DNA of 53,520 bases from IMG/VR virus record IMGVR_UViG_3300046011_008859, positions 1 through 53,520 of that record; one strand, written 5' to 3'. The translations under genes were made by a program, and so were the position numbers. This DNA comes from a virus. Below, in pieces: positions 40,556 through 48,692 of the stretch. The stretch's first letter is position 1, and each line of letters begins with the position of its first letter. Below the pieces are notes generated by a model that saw only the letters and a program-made list of their open reading frames with translations, was not told where the DNA came from and did not search any database.

Positions 40556-41131
40556 ATGCTGCCCTCACTCACCGTCTCCGCCCTCCTCGTCCCCATCCCG
40601 TTCTCCTCGTGGGTCGTCAGCCACTCCGCCATGGAGTCATCCGCCCAGCCCTCGTGGATGCCGGACCCCGCCTCCGACCACCGTCCCTACCTCCTCCCGC
40701 CCACCAGCGACATGACCGAAGGCATCCCCATGCCCACCGAGTCAGGCACCGAGCGCGAGGAGTTCTCGTTCCGCCAAGCGTGGGAACTGACCCGCTCGCT
40801 CGAGTCCCTTCCCGCCCAGTGGCATCCCGTCTACCGCAAGTGGAATCGCGTCCTCTCCCAAGAGCACCAGCTCTCCATGTCCGCAGGCGGTGCTCACCGC
40901 TACGCAGGCCTCGAACCCATCACCATCCGCACCCCACCTGCCCCGCCCGCACCCGCCGTCATCGAAACCCTGCTCGGCACGGACCAGCGACGCGCACTCC
41001 GCGCACGCCTCTACCGCAGGCTCGGCATCGTCCGTTGCTCCCGCACCCAGCGCCTTGCCCGTGACCCGGACTCCGCTTGGACCACCATCGGTGGACTCGA
41101 CCGCCGTGTCCGCTGGGCCCAACCCGCCTGA
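40556..41131 (+). CDS. Hypothetical early protein (191 aa)
   Basis: A protein with a hydrophobic start (LPSLTVSALLVPIPFSSWVV), a Pro-rich linker and a basic C-terminal half (DQRRALRARLYRRLGIVRCS, then LDRRVRWAQPA). AAAGGA lies 6 nt before the ATG. No family recognised. The Pro-rich and basic make-up is atypical for a compact enzyme; a nucleic-acid-associated role is possible. Confidence 0.55.
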   Translation: MLPSLTVSALLVPIPFSSWVVSHSAMESSAQPSWMPDPASDHRPYLLPPTSDMTEGIPMPTESGTEREEFSFRQAWELTRSLESLPAQWHPVYRKWNRVLSQEHQLSMSAGGAHRYAGLEPITIRTPPAPPAPAVIETLLGTDQRRALRARLYRRLGIVRCSRTQRLARDPDSAWTTIGGLDRRVRWAQPA

Positions 41132-41143
41132 ATCCTTTCTGCA

Positions 41144-41182
41144 CCCCGGGTGAGGGTCGCGTTCGCGCCCCCTCACCCGGGG
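41144..41182 (+). terminator. 13-bp hairpin after 41131
   Basis: CCCCGGGTGAGGG and CCCTCACCCGGGG form a perfect stem with a 13-nt loop, in the gap before 41213. No long T-run; it resembles the other hairpins of this region. Confidence 0.7.
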
Positions 41183-41212
41183 ATTCCCTTCGTTCCTGTC
41201 CCGATCAGTCCC

Positions 41213-41497
41213 ATGCCGACCCAACCACCATTCATAACCGCCAAGTACCAGGTCTTCTGCGCCACCAACCCGTCCGGCCGAATCATGCAGGTCTGGGCAC
41301 AGCCTCCCAACTTCTTCCCCGAGGTCATCGCCACCGACTACCCCGACCCCGACACCTGCCAGACCATGCTCGTCTGCGCAACCGACGACTACGCCACCGC
41401 ACTCCAGTCATGGCGTGCCAACGCGTCCGCCTGCCGTACCACCTGCTCCGCTCTCGGCACCAAGTGCCACACCCTGGACTCCCAACTCGAGGACTGA
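41213..41497 (+). CDS. Hypothetical protein (94 aa)
   Basis: Starts MPTQPPFITAKYQVFCATNP and contains a Cys-rich end (CRTTCSALGTKC). No ribosome site is strong here, and longer in-frame starts would run through the 41144 hairpin, so the ATG is chosen. Cys spacing (CxxxC, CxxxxxC) is not a known ribbon. Function unknown. Confidence 0.5.
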   Translation: MPTQPPFITAKYQVFCATNPSGRIMQVWAQPPNFFPEVIATDYPDPDTCQTMLVCATDDYATALQSWRANASACRTTCSALGTKCHTLDSQLED

Positions 41498-41498
41498 C

Positions 41499-42296
41499 AT
41501 GACAACCTCCCGTCTCTACCTGCACGCCGGCGCTTCCGAGATCTCCTTCTCCGATCTCGCCGCCATCCCGGCCCCCGAACCCACGCCCTCGTGGCATCCG
41601 ATCCCGCACTCCACCTACATCTCCGCCATCCGCGACTCGCTCTCCGTCCTCGGCGCATCCGTCGTCACCGAACGGTTCGCCATCAAGCCGGGCCACACCG
41701 GAGCCGACAAGCTCTTCGGCCTCATCGAGTTCGAGCACCCGCGCCTGCACTCTTCCAAGGGCGGCATCGCAGGCTTCGGATTCCGTGGCTCGTGGGACAA
41801 GACCATCGCGCAGTCCGGCATCATCTCGTTCCGCACGTTCGTCTGCGACAACATGGCGTTCTCAGGAGGCGAAGCCATCTCGTTCCACCGCAAGAACACG
41901 CCCGGCCTCGCAGCCGACTACGAAACCACCATCGCCACGGCGATGATCAACTTCATCTCGACCGCCAACCAATTCATAAAGGTGCTCGACCAGCTCAACC
42001 ACGTCCGAGTCCCGGACACCCGTGAGTTCATCGACACCACTGCCTGCGCCCTCGCCGACGAAGGCGCTGTCCTCTGGCAGAACGTCCCGCACCTGCGCCG
42101 TGAGCTCATGCGCATCGACGGACCTGGCGGATTCTTCCCAGCCGAACGCAACGACGGCCTCACCACCGGCCTTGTCCTCCAAGCCGTCACCGAAGTTGAG
42201 AAGCGATCGCTCAACGCCCTGTCCACCGTCGATCGCATGCAAGCCGCAACCAACTACGTCACCCGTCTCGCAGACCTGGAGTACGCACACTCATGA
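41499..42296 (+). CDS. DUF932-like phage/plasmid protein (265 aa)
   Basis: The block GIISFRTFVCDNMAFSGGEA (about residues 107-126) and the preceding and following helices resemble proteins of the DUF932 family, found on phages and plasmids in replication or recombination regions; their exact function is unknown. The ATG follows the preceding stop by one base (TGACATG). The stop overlaps the next ATG (ATGA). Family assignment is by memory of the motif and moderate. Confidence 0.5.
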   Translation: MTTSRLYLHAGASEISFSDLAAIPAPEPTPSWHPIPHSTYISAIRDSLSVLGASVVTERFAIKPGHTGADKLFGLIEFEHPRLHSSKGGIAGFGFRGSWDKTIAQSGIISFRTFVCDNMAFSGGEAISFHRKNTPGLAADYETTIATAMINFISTANQFIKVLDQLNHVRVPDTREFIDTTACALADEGAVLWQNVPHLRRELMRIDGPGGFFPAERNDGLTTGLVLQAVTEVEKRSLNALSTVDRMQAATNYVTRLADLEYAHS

Positions 42297-42610
42297 CAAC
42301 CCCACTCGACCCACGCGTCATCGAATCCATCCGCTCCGCCTTCAAGAACAACAACGAGTACTTCTGGGATGCCCCCAGCAAGCCCGAGCACATCGACGCC
42401 ACGGCCAAGTACGCGGCCGCCTACTTCAGGCTCGCTCCCAAGTGGATCGAACTGAACGAAGCCGTCCGCAACTCCATCACCACCATCGAAGTCCAGTCCG
42501 AACTCATCTCCCGTCTGTCCGACAAGGTCGACCGCTTCATCGCACTCTGCGAAGACAACGGCATCCTGTCCGACGACATCGAACGCGCCAAGAACGGAGC
42601 ATCCAAGTGA
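42293..42610 (+). CDS. Hypothetical protein (105 aa)
   Basis: Helical, mildly charged protein (RVIESIRSAFKNNNEYFWDA, then SELISRLSDKVDRFIALCED). ATG overlaps the upstream stop (ATGA), and its stop overlaps a GTG (GTGA). These overlaps tie 41499-43212 into one translation unit. No family recognised. Confidence 0.6.
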   Translation: MTTPLDPRVIESIRSAFKNNNEYFWDAPSKPEHIDATAKYAAAYFRLAPKWIELNEAVRNSITTIEVQSELISRLSDKVDRFIALCEDNGILSDDIERAKNGASK

Positions 42611-43212
42611 TCGCCACCCGCACCCGTCCCTACACCGACCCGCACCCCACCATCCGCATCCAGGAGGACGCACTCAAGCGCCAGCGCGAGCGTTTCGCCG
42701 AACGCAAGCGTGCCATCTCACGCCTCGTCGCCGAAGCACCGTCCGACCAGAAGGAGATCTTCCACTGGACGCTGGTCTACGACCTCGAGCAAGCGCCGCT
42801 CATCACCAGCCGTGAACTCCTGCTCACGCAGGGCATCATCCCCTGCCCCCCGCAGGAACTCATCACGGACCTCGACGTTCACGACGAACTGTGGACAGTC
42901 ATCGAGGGCATGGCCAAGACCGGCATCTACCTCCTCAACACGGACCACATGTGTGACCGTGACCTGTACGCCCGCCTGTACTTCCGCATCCTCGACGAGC
43001 AGACCCGTGGCCTGCCACCCGCTGCCGAAGCCTGCGAGTACATCGACTGCCTGCACCCGCTCGACCTTGACCACCCGCTCGGCAAGAAACTCGCAGCACG
43101 GAAGCCGGCCAACCCTGCCACCACGTACGTTCGTGGCCCGGCCTGCCCCCTGTCCGGCGAACTCGCCGACCGTGATCGCTACCTTCCACGTCCGTCGAAC
43201 CCCAACGACTGA
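42607..43212 (+). CDS. Hypothetical protein (201 aa)
   Basis: Starts at GTG (GTGA overlap, GGAG 7 nt upstream) as MIATRTRPYTDPHPTIRIQE. It has a helical N-terminal region (EDALKRQRERFAERKRAISR) and a compact middle with GIIPCPPQELITDLDVHDEL. No catalytic motif is recognised. An extended frame upstream is a shadow of the neighbouring genes. Confidence 0.55.
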   Translation: MIATRTRPYTDPHPTIRIQEDALKRQRERFAERKRAISRLVAEAPSDQKEIFHWTLVYDLEQAPLITSRELLLTQGIIPCPPQELITDLDVHDELWTVIEGMAKTGIYLLNTDHMCDRDLYARLYFRILDEQTRGLPPAAEACEYIDCLHPLDLDHPLGKKLAARKPANPATTYVRGPACPLSGELADRDRYLPRPSNPND

Positions 43213-43469
43213 CGAACCAAGCCATGGGACCGTCCGCACCGCCGGCTCGTAACCGGCGTCAAGCGGAATCCCATGAACACCCTGCGCTCCAGGTTTACCT
43301 GGTAGCGGACGACGGTCCGTGCGCAGGGAGGTATCCCCCGGCCATCCGCCCTCCTCTGAGCGACCATGCCTCTGTCTCGGTGCCGCGGCACTCAGCACAC
43401 GCCACTAGCGTCCACCACGATAAGGCTCTGGCTGGTGGGGTACCATCCCCGCCCCATCCGAGGAACGAC
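43213..43469 (+). ncRNA. Structured leader with tRNA-like stem, candidate regulatory RNA
   Basis: The 257 nt before the UDG-like gene contain no separate gene. Bases 43223-43275 fold as a rod: CATGGGA/TCCCATG (7 bp), TCCGC/GCGGA (5 bp), then CGCCGG/CCGGCG (6 bp) around a 7-nt loop CTCGTAA that looks like an anticodon loop. D- and T-arms are absent, so it is not a tRNA. GACGGTCC at 43311-43318 can pair instead with GGACCGTC at 43227-43234. A CCAGG/CCTGG hairpin and the palindrome GTGCCGCGGCAC (43380-43391) follow, then a Chi-like motif at 43431-43440. Confidence 0.4.
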
Positions 43470-44186
43470 ATGCAACTCACGCTGCTCCACGCCAAGCCGT
43501 CATGCACGGCCTGCGATCTCCATTCCTCCGCCAAGAACGTAGGCATCCCGTCCCGTCACCTGCCCACCAGCCTGCCGCCTGACCCCGCCAACCCAGTCGT
43601 CATCGTCATCGGCATGAACCCCGGCACCCAAGAGGACCGTGCCGGCGAGTGCTGGATCGGCCCGTCGGGCCAGCTCCTGTCCGGCCCGTACCTCACGGGC
43701 TCCGGCATCAACTCCCTCGCCACCGTGTACCTCTGCAACGTGGCCCGGTGCGTGTCACCCGGCGGCAAGCCCAAGCCCGCTCACTACCGAACCTGCTTCG
43801 GCAACACACTCGCCGACATCCAGTCCATCCTCGAGCACCACATCCCGGCCACCGCCCGTGCCATACTGTGCGCCGGTGCCGACCCGGTCACGCACCTGTC
43901 CCGCACCTGGTCCAAGCGCGCACTCTCCCAGCAAGAAGCATTCCGTACCCAGGGCATCGCCATCCCGACCCTGTCGCGCACCCACTTCTTCGCCACGTAC
44001 CACCCAGCCGCAGTCCTGCGCGAGCCCGGCCTCATCCACCCGGTCGCAGACCACATGGCCCTGCTCCGCAACTTCCTGACCGGAGAACTCGCACGCCCGT
44101 CCGCTCCCCTCATCCGCGAACCCTTCTACCCAGTGACCGAGGCCAACCTCAACAACGCCGCATTCCGGCAAGGCACGCTCCGATGA
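43470..44186 (+). CDS. Family 4-type uracil-DNA glycosylase-like protein (238 aa)
   Basis: Four cysteines at C12, C15, C94 and C109 fit the iron-sulfur cluster of family 4 and 5 uracil-DNA glycosylases. Motif 1 is GMNPGTQEDRAG (48-59) with WIGPSGQLL following; the second motif region includes TYHPAA near residue 176, where family 4 has an HPS/HPA block. It probably removes uracil from DNA or is a DNA-binding relative. GAGGA lies 6 nt before the ATG. A longer in-frame start exists at 43224 but would translate the structured leader and lacks a ribosome site. Confidence 0.8.
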   Translation: MQLTLLHAKPSCTACDLHSSAKNVGIPSRHLPTSLPPDPANPVVIVIGMNPGTQEDRAGECWIGPSGQLLSGPYLTGSGINSLATVYLCNVARCVSPGGKPKPAHYRTCFGNTLADIQSILEHHIPATARAILCAGADPVTHLSRTWSKRALSQQEAFRTQGIAIPTLSRTHFFATYHPAAVLREPGLIHPVADHMALLRNFLTGELARPSAPLIREPFYPVTEANLNNAAFRQGTLR

Positions 44187-44431
44187 CTAACCCCAACAAA
44201 CAGCCCGAAGAGCAGAACCCGTACGCCTCATACCTCGAGCAGCTGCTCGGGTACACGGTCAAGACCGTGATCATCTACGCATCAGACGACGGCGTGGACG
44301 AAACCTCGTACGGCCTGATCCTCAGCCGCACCGACGACGACGGCAAGGAACAGTTCCTCTACACCGAGATCCTGCGTGACGAGGAAGGCAACGGGCCCGG
44401 CCACCTCCACATCTCCAAGGACCTGGCATGA
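44183..44431 (+). CDS. Hypothetical acidic protein (82 aa)
   Basis: Small acidic protein with a helical start (EEQNPYASYLEQLLGYTVKT) and a strand-rich end with many Asp and Glu (SRTDDDGKEQFLYTEILRDE). Its ATG overlaps the UDG-like stop (ATGA) and its own stop overlaps the next ATG (ATGA). No family recognised. Confidence 0.6.
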   Translation: MTNPNKQPEEQNPYASYLEQLLGYTVKTVIIYASDDGVDETSYGLILSRTDDDGKEQFLYTEILRDEEGNGPGHLHISKDLA

Positions 44432-44601
44432 CCGACAAGGAACTCATCGAACGCCTCACCGCCGAGCGCGACGAGGCGATCAAGGACGCGGAACGATGGC
44501 AGGCAGACGCCCTGCGCCTGTTGACCGAACGCAACGCAGCCAAGGAACAGAACGTCAAGCTCCTATCCAAGATCCAGGAGTACGAGGCACGTGAGCAATA
44601 G
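44428..44601 (+). CDS. Small coiled-coil protein (57 aa)
   Basis: MTDKELIERLTAERDEAIKD and onward is a continuous charged amphipathic helix with heptad spacing. ATGA overlap with the upstream gene and an 11-nt overlap with the polymerase start show translational coupling. Role unknown; small coiled coils next to polymerases can act as partners. Confidence 0.6.
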   Translation: MTDKELIERLTAERDEAIKDAERWQADALRLLTERNAAKEQNVKLLSKIQEYEAREQ

Positions 44602-46675
44602 TCCCCGAGTCATCTCCCTCGACATCGAAACCTACGGAGCCGCTGCCACCAACGGGAAGGGAACCCTGTTGCCTGCGCAGACCGTGTTCCATCCTGCACG
44701 GGCCATCGCCACGGACGGCGTTGCCCGCCAGGACCTAGTGCTCACGTGCGCCATCACCGTCGCAGCGTCCGAGCCACGCCGTCCCGCCAACGGAACGCTC
44801 GACCTCGACGGCATCGCCAGCCTCGTGCCCGGCTCCACCTTCACGCTCAACCTGACCGACCCCACCAGCCACGCGTGCCTGTCCGCATGGCTTCGTCACT
44901 CCGACGTGATCGTCGGCATGAACCTGCCGTTCGACATCCTCTGGCTGCGTGCGTTCAGCAACGAGTTCGCGATGCTCCTGTCCGGCAGGCATACGCTCAT
45001 CGACCTGTCCGTCGTCAACTTCCTTCACTCCGAGCTCCGTCCAGAGCGCAGCCTCAAGTCACTCGGCCCCGTCCTCGGCACGCACTCGTACCGTGACGAC
45101 GCCACTCTCAAGGACGGCCGACGCTTCCCGTCCCCCACCAGCCCGGATCTCCACGCCTACAACGCGCAGGACACGCACAACACCATGCTCGCCGTCGCCC
45201 ACCTGGCACGGCGCATCCAGCAGGATTACCCCGGCACAGACAAGCTCAACCCAAAGTGCGTCGGCCACTTCAGCAGCACGCTGTGGTCCACCATCCGCAT
45301 GAGCGAAGCCGGCATCCCGTTCCGGTTCCGCACCCTGCACAACCTCGAGGATCGCCTGCTCCTCGAAGCAGACCAAGCATCCAACTGCGCCGCTGCTGGT
45401 GGGGTACTCATCGAAGGCGAAGGCAGCGTCCAGTCGCAGCGCGAGTTCCTCGACCGATGCATCGCCGACATCCAGGTCGCGCACCCCGACTTCCTCACCC
45501 ACCCACTGCTCACCTACACCGAGAAGAACAAGCAGCTCTCGTGGTCCAGCGAGAACCGCCGCCTCATCTCCAGCCACCTGCCCGACACGCACCCGGCCCG
45601 TGCCGTCTTCGAGTGCGCCGACAAGCACGCCACCGCACAGAAGCTCGTCTCCTCATACACCTACCCGCTCCTCCGGCACCGTCGCACCAAGCCCACGGAC
45701 AAGTCCTCCGTCCTCATCCCCTGCGCCGGCAACCCGATCATCGGCATCGCGTACCCCACGTGGTACACCGTCCCGTCCGTGCCGAAGGACTCCGGCTCCG
45801 AGGGCGGCACGATCCAGGCACGCATCACCTGCAAGAACCCAGCAGCCCAGACATTCCCCGCCGTCATCAAGGACTGCGAGGAGTCACGCTTCCCCGGCGG
45901 CAGCATCGTCTCGTTCGACCTGAGCCAGATCGAGCTCCGCGTCGCAGCCGTCCTGTCCGGCGAGCCCACCCTGCTCGCCGCCTTCAACGACGGCCTCGAC
46001 CTGCACACCGAGCGCACGCTCGCCATCTTCGGCCCCGACTCCAAGGAACGCACGGACTTCAAGGCCCTGCGCCAGATCGGCAAGACCGTGAACTTCGCCG
46101 ACCTGTTCGGCGCATCCGCCGCACGACTCCAGCGTTCCGTGCTCGACATGTCCGGCACGCTGTACCCCATGTCCTTCTTCGACCAGATCGTCGCCTCACG
46201 CCACGCCCAGCGTCCCCGCCTGGTGGAGTGGCAGCACTCCCTCTGCAAGACCGCCGAGTCCAATGGGTACATCGAGCTGCCGTACACCGGCCACTCCCGC
46301 ACGTTCACCAACTTCCGTCTGGACGAACGGGCATGGCGCACGCGCAAGGAACTCAAGCAGATGCTCGCACGCGGAGGCAAGTCGATGATCTCCGAAGTCT
46401 GCAACTTCCCCGTGCAGGCGACCGCCGGCAACGCCATGCTCGCCATCCAGAACCACATCCACCGCAGCCTCGGACCCCTGACTTCTCCCACCAGCCACCT
46501 CCAGCCGCGCCTGTTCCTCCAGGTCTACGACGCCCTGTACTTCGACTGCCCGCCGGGCACCGAAGACCATGCCCGCGACCTCATGGTGGAAGCAGTCGAG
46601 CACGTGTCCGAGTGCGGCTATTGGTACGAACTCTGTTCCCGTTCCGGTCATCACGCACCCCTCATCTACGAGTAA
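44591..46675 (+). CDS. Family A DNA polymerase with 3'-5' exonuclease (694 aa)
   Basis: Proofreading motifs: Exo I SLDIETYG (D11, E13), Exo II NLPFD (N111, D115) and Exo III YNAQD (Y190, D194). Polymerase motifs: A DLSQIELR (443-450), B RQIGKTVNFADLFG (494-507) and C VYDALYFD (645-652). Motif B has F506 where E. coli Pol I has Y766; motif C has VYDA instead of VHDE, keeping the catalytic Asp. GTG start overlaps the previous gene. Length is about that of phage PolA enzymes without a 5' nuclease. It is the replicative polymerase. Confidence 0.93.
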   Translation: MSNSPRVISLDIETYGAAATNGKGTLLPAQTVFHPARAIATDGVARQDLVLTCAITVAASEPRRPANGTLDLDGIASLVPGSTFTLNLTDPTSHACLSAWLRHSDVIVGMNLPFDILWLRAFSNEFAMLLSGRHTLIDLSVVNFLHSELRPERSLKSLGPVLGTHSYRDDATLKDGRRFPSPTSPDLHAYNAQDTHNTMLAVAHLARRIQQDYPGTDKLNPKCVGHFSSTLWSTIRMSEAGIPFRFRTLHNLEDRLLLEADQASNCAAAGGVLIEGEGSVQSQREFLDRCIADIQVAHPDFLTHPLLTYTEKNKQLSWSSENRRLISSHLPDTHPARAVFECADKHATAQKLVSSYTYPLLRHRRTKPTDKSSVLIPCAGNPIIGIAYPTWYTVPSVPKDSGSEGGTIQARITCKNPAAQTFPAVIKDCEESRFPGGSIVSFDLSQIELRVAAVLSGEPTLLAAFNDGLDLHTERTLAIFGPDSKERTDFKALRQIGKTVNFADLFGASAARLQRSVLDMSGTLYPMSFFDQIVASRHAQRPRLVEWQHSLCKTAESNGYIELPYTGHSRTFTNFRLDERAWRTRKELKQMLARGGKSMISEVCNFPVQATAGNAMLAIQNHIHRSLGPLTSPTSHLQPRLFLQVYDALYFDCPPGTEDHARDLMVEAVEHVSECGYWYELCSRSGHHAPLIYE

Positions 46676-46678
46676 ACC

Positions 46679-46993
46679 ATGCAGAACTGGTCCGTTCCCC
46701 CCACCGTCTTCGAGTCCCTCTACCGCTACTACAGACACGGCATCCCCGGCGGCGACTTCGTCATGTCCGTCATCAACGACAAGGGATGGGAAGCCGCAGC
46801 CCGTGCGGACTCCACCAACCGCAAACACCTGGCCGACATCCTGCTGTTCAACGGGCAGGCCAGCCGATACCACCGTGACTGCAAGCTCTCGAACGACATG
46901 TCCGGATACGACCTGCGATGGGAAGCATGGCGCAACCGGTACAGCCCGGAAGCCCAGGAGATCACCGCCTACCTCGGAGAAGACGATGATTAA
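46679..46993 (+). CDS. Hypothetical protein (104 aa)
   Basis: Unknown; helix-rich with aromatic clusters (VFESLYRYYRHGIPGGDFVM) and an acidic end. Starts 3 nt after the polymerase stop and overlaps the next gene by 8 nt, so is co-transcribed with it. No family recognised. Confidence 0.6.
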   Translation: MQNWSVPPTVFESLYRYYRHGIPGGDFVMSVINDKGWEAAARADSTNRKHLADILLFNGQASRYHRDCKLSNDMSGYDLRWEAWRNRYSPEAQEITAYLGEDDD

Positions 46994-47303
46994 GTACGGC
47001 GACTACAACCTCGAAGGTCCCATCGAACGGGACATCACCGTGTACGTGGAGCGCAACGGCATCTACCTTGCCACCACCTATGCCTGTCGCTACACGATCA
47101 TCAACGAGCGAATCGACAACGGCGACCGTAGGTCACGCGTCGAAGTCGAGGACCGCACGCTCATCAAGGTGGAGTTCGGAGATGTCCACGACAACGAGTA
47201 CCGCTGGATCTACGGCGACGACATGCACCCCAAGATCCGCAACGCGGTCGACACGTTCGGTCCGGAGATCGAGAACAAGCTGAACAAGGAACTAAAGCCA
47301 TGA
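46986..47303 (+). CDS. Hypothetical protein (105 aa)
   Basis: Starts MIKYGDYNLEGPIERDITVY; a beta-rich first half and an acidic helical tail (KLNKELKP). GGAG lies 6 nt before the ATG. Overlaps both neighbours by a few bases. No family recognised. Confidence 0.55.
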   Translation: MIKYGDYNLEGPIERDITVYVERNGIYLATTYACRYTIINERIDNGDRRSRVEVEDRTLIKVEFGDVHDNEYRWIYGDDMHPKIRNAVDTFGPEIENKLNKELKP

Positions 47304-47698
47304 GCAACTACCCCAACATCCGCAAGTGCATCGACCAGGTCCGCCACCTCCTCCCCGCCGAGTTCACGCTGGTCGTGGAGTACTCCGGGTCCAACGACTC
47401 CGGCTGGTTCGACCACCACTTCTTCTCGATGGAGGAAGGCGACCGGGTAATCTACAAGTCCGAAGACGAGAAGGAAGCAGCGCACTCCATCGTCCAGTCG
47501 TTCATCTCCGACATCCACGACGAGCTGTACCAGCTGCTCGAGTCCAGATTCCCCGGCTGGGAGATCGGGGATGGGTACGTGGACGGATCGAACGGAGCAT
47601 TCACGATCCACAGCAAGAACAACGTCATCTCCCAGCGGCACGAGATCCGATTCCAGGAAACCAAGGACGAGAGTCCAGACGAGGAAGTGAGCTTCTGA
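47300..47698 (+). CDS. DUF6878-like protein (132 aa)
   Basis: The pattern EYSGSNDSGWFDHH (about 27-40), and later RFPGWEIGDGYVDGSNGAF resembles DUF6878 proteins, in which a 'YSGSGDSG' loop and a 'GWE...G.YG.F' segment recur. Function of the family is unknown. The ATG overlaps the upstream stop (ATGA), and its stop overlaps the next ATG (TGATG). Assignment is from memory of the pattern. Confidence 0.5.
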   Translation: MSNYPNIRKCIDQVRHLLPAEFTLVVEYSGSNDSGWFDHHFFSMEEGDRVIYKSEDEKEAAHSIVQSFISDIHDELYQLLESRFPGWEIGDGYVDGSNGAFTIHSKNNVISQRHEIRFQETKDESPDEEVSF

Positions 47699-48135
47699 TG
47701 CACCCATACCACCACGCACTGTCCTCCGCCAAGAAGTTCGGCGGGGAATGGCAGGATTACCTGTTCATCCACAACTGGTTCGACGAGACGAAGGCACTGA
47801 TGGGAGACGCACGACACCGTGCCCTCCGCCACCACACCGCCGGCATCTTCTGGTGCGAGCAGGAGTTCGGAACCAACATCAAGGTTGGCGACAAGCTGGT
47901 CCCGGTCCGGCTGGTCGCGGAGCAGCACGTCATGGAGGACATGGGTTTCCTGCCCACGCCCGAGTGGTGGCTGTCCAACATGAAGCTGACCATCGGCATG
48001 AACCGAGTCCCCTCCAAGCCGCCGGTCAGCGGAGACGAATGGGCGGACACCAGGAAGAATCTCCTGAAGGACATCTACGGACTGCACAAGGAAATCCCTA
48101 GCATCCGGGAGTGTCCCGAACCGCCACCGTCCTGA
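47698..48135 (+). CDS. DUF6915-like protein (145 aa)
   Basis: The pattern MHPYHHALSSAKKFGGEWQD, then HNWFDETKALMGDARHRALR and later VRLVAEQHVMEDMG matches my memory of DUF6915 proteins, which have an HNWFD block and an H-R-A-L-R-H-H block. The His and Asp residues suggest a metal-binding site and perhaps an HD-type or related activity, but this is not established. It pairs with the DUF6878-like gene by TGATG overlap. Its 3' end overlaps the ERCC4 gene by 25 nt. Confidence 0.6.
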   Translation: MHPYHHALSSAKKFGGEWQDYLFIHNWFDETKALMGDARHRALRHHTAGIFWCEQEFGTNIKVGDKLVPVRLVAEQHVMEDMGFLPTPEWWLSNMKLTIGMNRVPSKPPVSGDEWADTRKNLLKDIYGLHKEIPSIRECPEPPPS

Positions 48136-48692
48136 TCGACAGCAGGGAGAAGAAGCCGCTTGCGTTCCCGGCCCACCTCGTGGTGCTGGACCGCAGCCGC
48201 CCCTCCACCGCCGGCAAGTCCCTCACATTGACGGTCCGCACTCAGTCTCAGACCCTCAAGACCGGGGACTACCGGCTGGTGGGGGGCACCAGCGCAATCG
48301 AGCGGAAGGGATCCTTCGAGGAGATCGCAGGCAATTGCCTGACCGTGGACGGCAGGCGACGCTTCGCTGACTGCTGCCGTCGCCTGCGCGACGATTGCAG
48401 GACAGCATGCCTCCTGTTCGAGGGCTGGATCCGTGACTTTGAAGTAAGGCCTGGACTTCCCCATCCGGGGGTAGCAACCGATGCCCTACTGGATATCATC
48501 GGGGAGCACGGTTTGCCGCTCATGCTTCTTCCCCTGAGCACAGTAGGCCAGCGTAGGGCCGCAGGAGAATGGGCACTGAGGTGGCTGCTCGCGCAGGAAA
48601 AACATGGCACAGGTCCAGCTCACGACGGACGTCAAGAACTACGACTACCAGACGCTGATCTCAGGGGTGACTCCGTCAGGGGAGACGTTTGA
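48111..48692 (+). CDS. ERCC4-type nuclease (193 aa)
   Basis: Residues 6-15 (TVLIDSREKK) carry the first acidic residue; LKTGDYRL (48-55) and the catalytic block IERKGSFEE (61-69, the ERKxxxD-like motif, here ending E) follow. This is the XPF/ERCC4 nuclease core, used for branched or flap DNA. The helix-hairpin-helix DNA-binding domain is not seen, so this is a minimal form. The GTG lies 25 nt inside the previous gene, and the 3' end overlaps the next gene by 89 nt. Confidence 0.75.
   Translation: MSRTATVLIDSREKKPLAFPAHLVVLDRSRPSTAGKSLTLTVRTQSQTLKTGDYRLVGGTSAIERKGSFEEIAGNCLTVDGRRRFADCCRRLRDDCRTACLLFEGWIRDFEVRPGLPHPGVATDALLDIIGEHGLPLMLLPLSTVGQRRAAGEWALRWLLAQEKHGTGPAHDGRQELRLPDADLRGDSVRGDV

Noticed and set aside
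43241-43257. CTCGTAA loop on a 5-6 bp stem, resembling a tRNA-Thr anticodon arm
   Set aside because: No D-arm, T-arm or GTTC box and no CCA-type end; the outer pairing makes a rod, not a cloverleaf. Reported as a structured leader instead.
45256-46878. A 540-codon + strand frame overlapping the polymerase in another frame
   Set aside because: Pro/Arg/His-rich and motif-free; PolA motifs are intact in the other frame.
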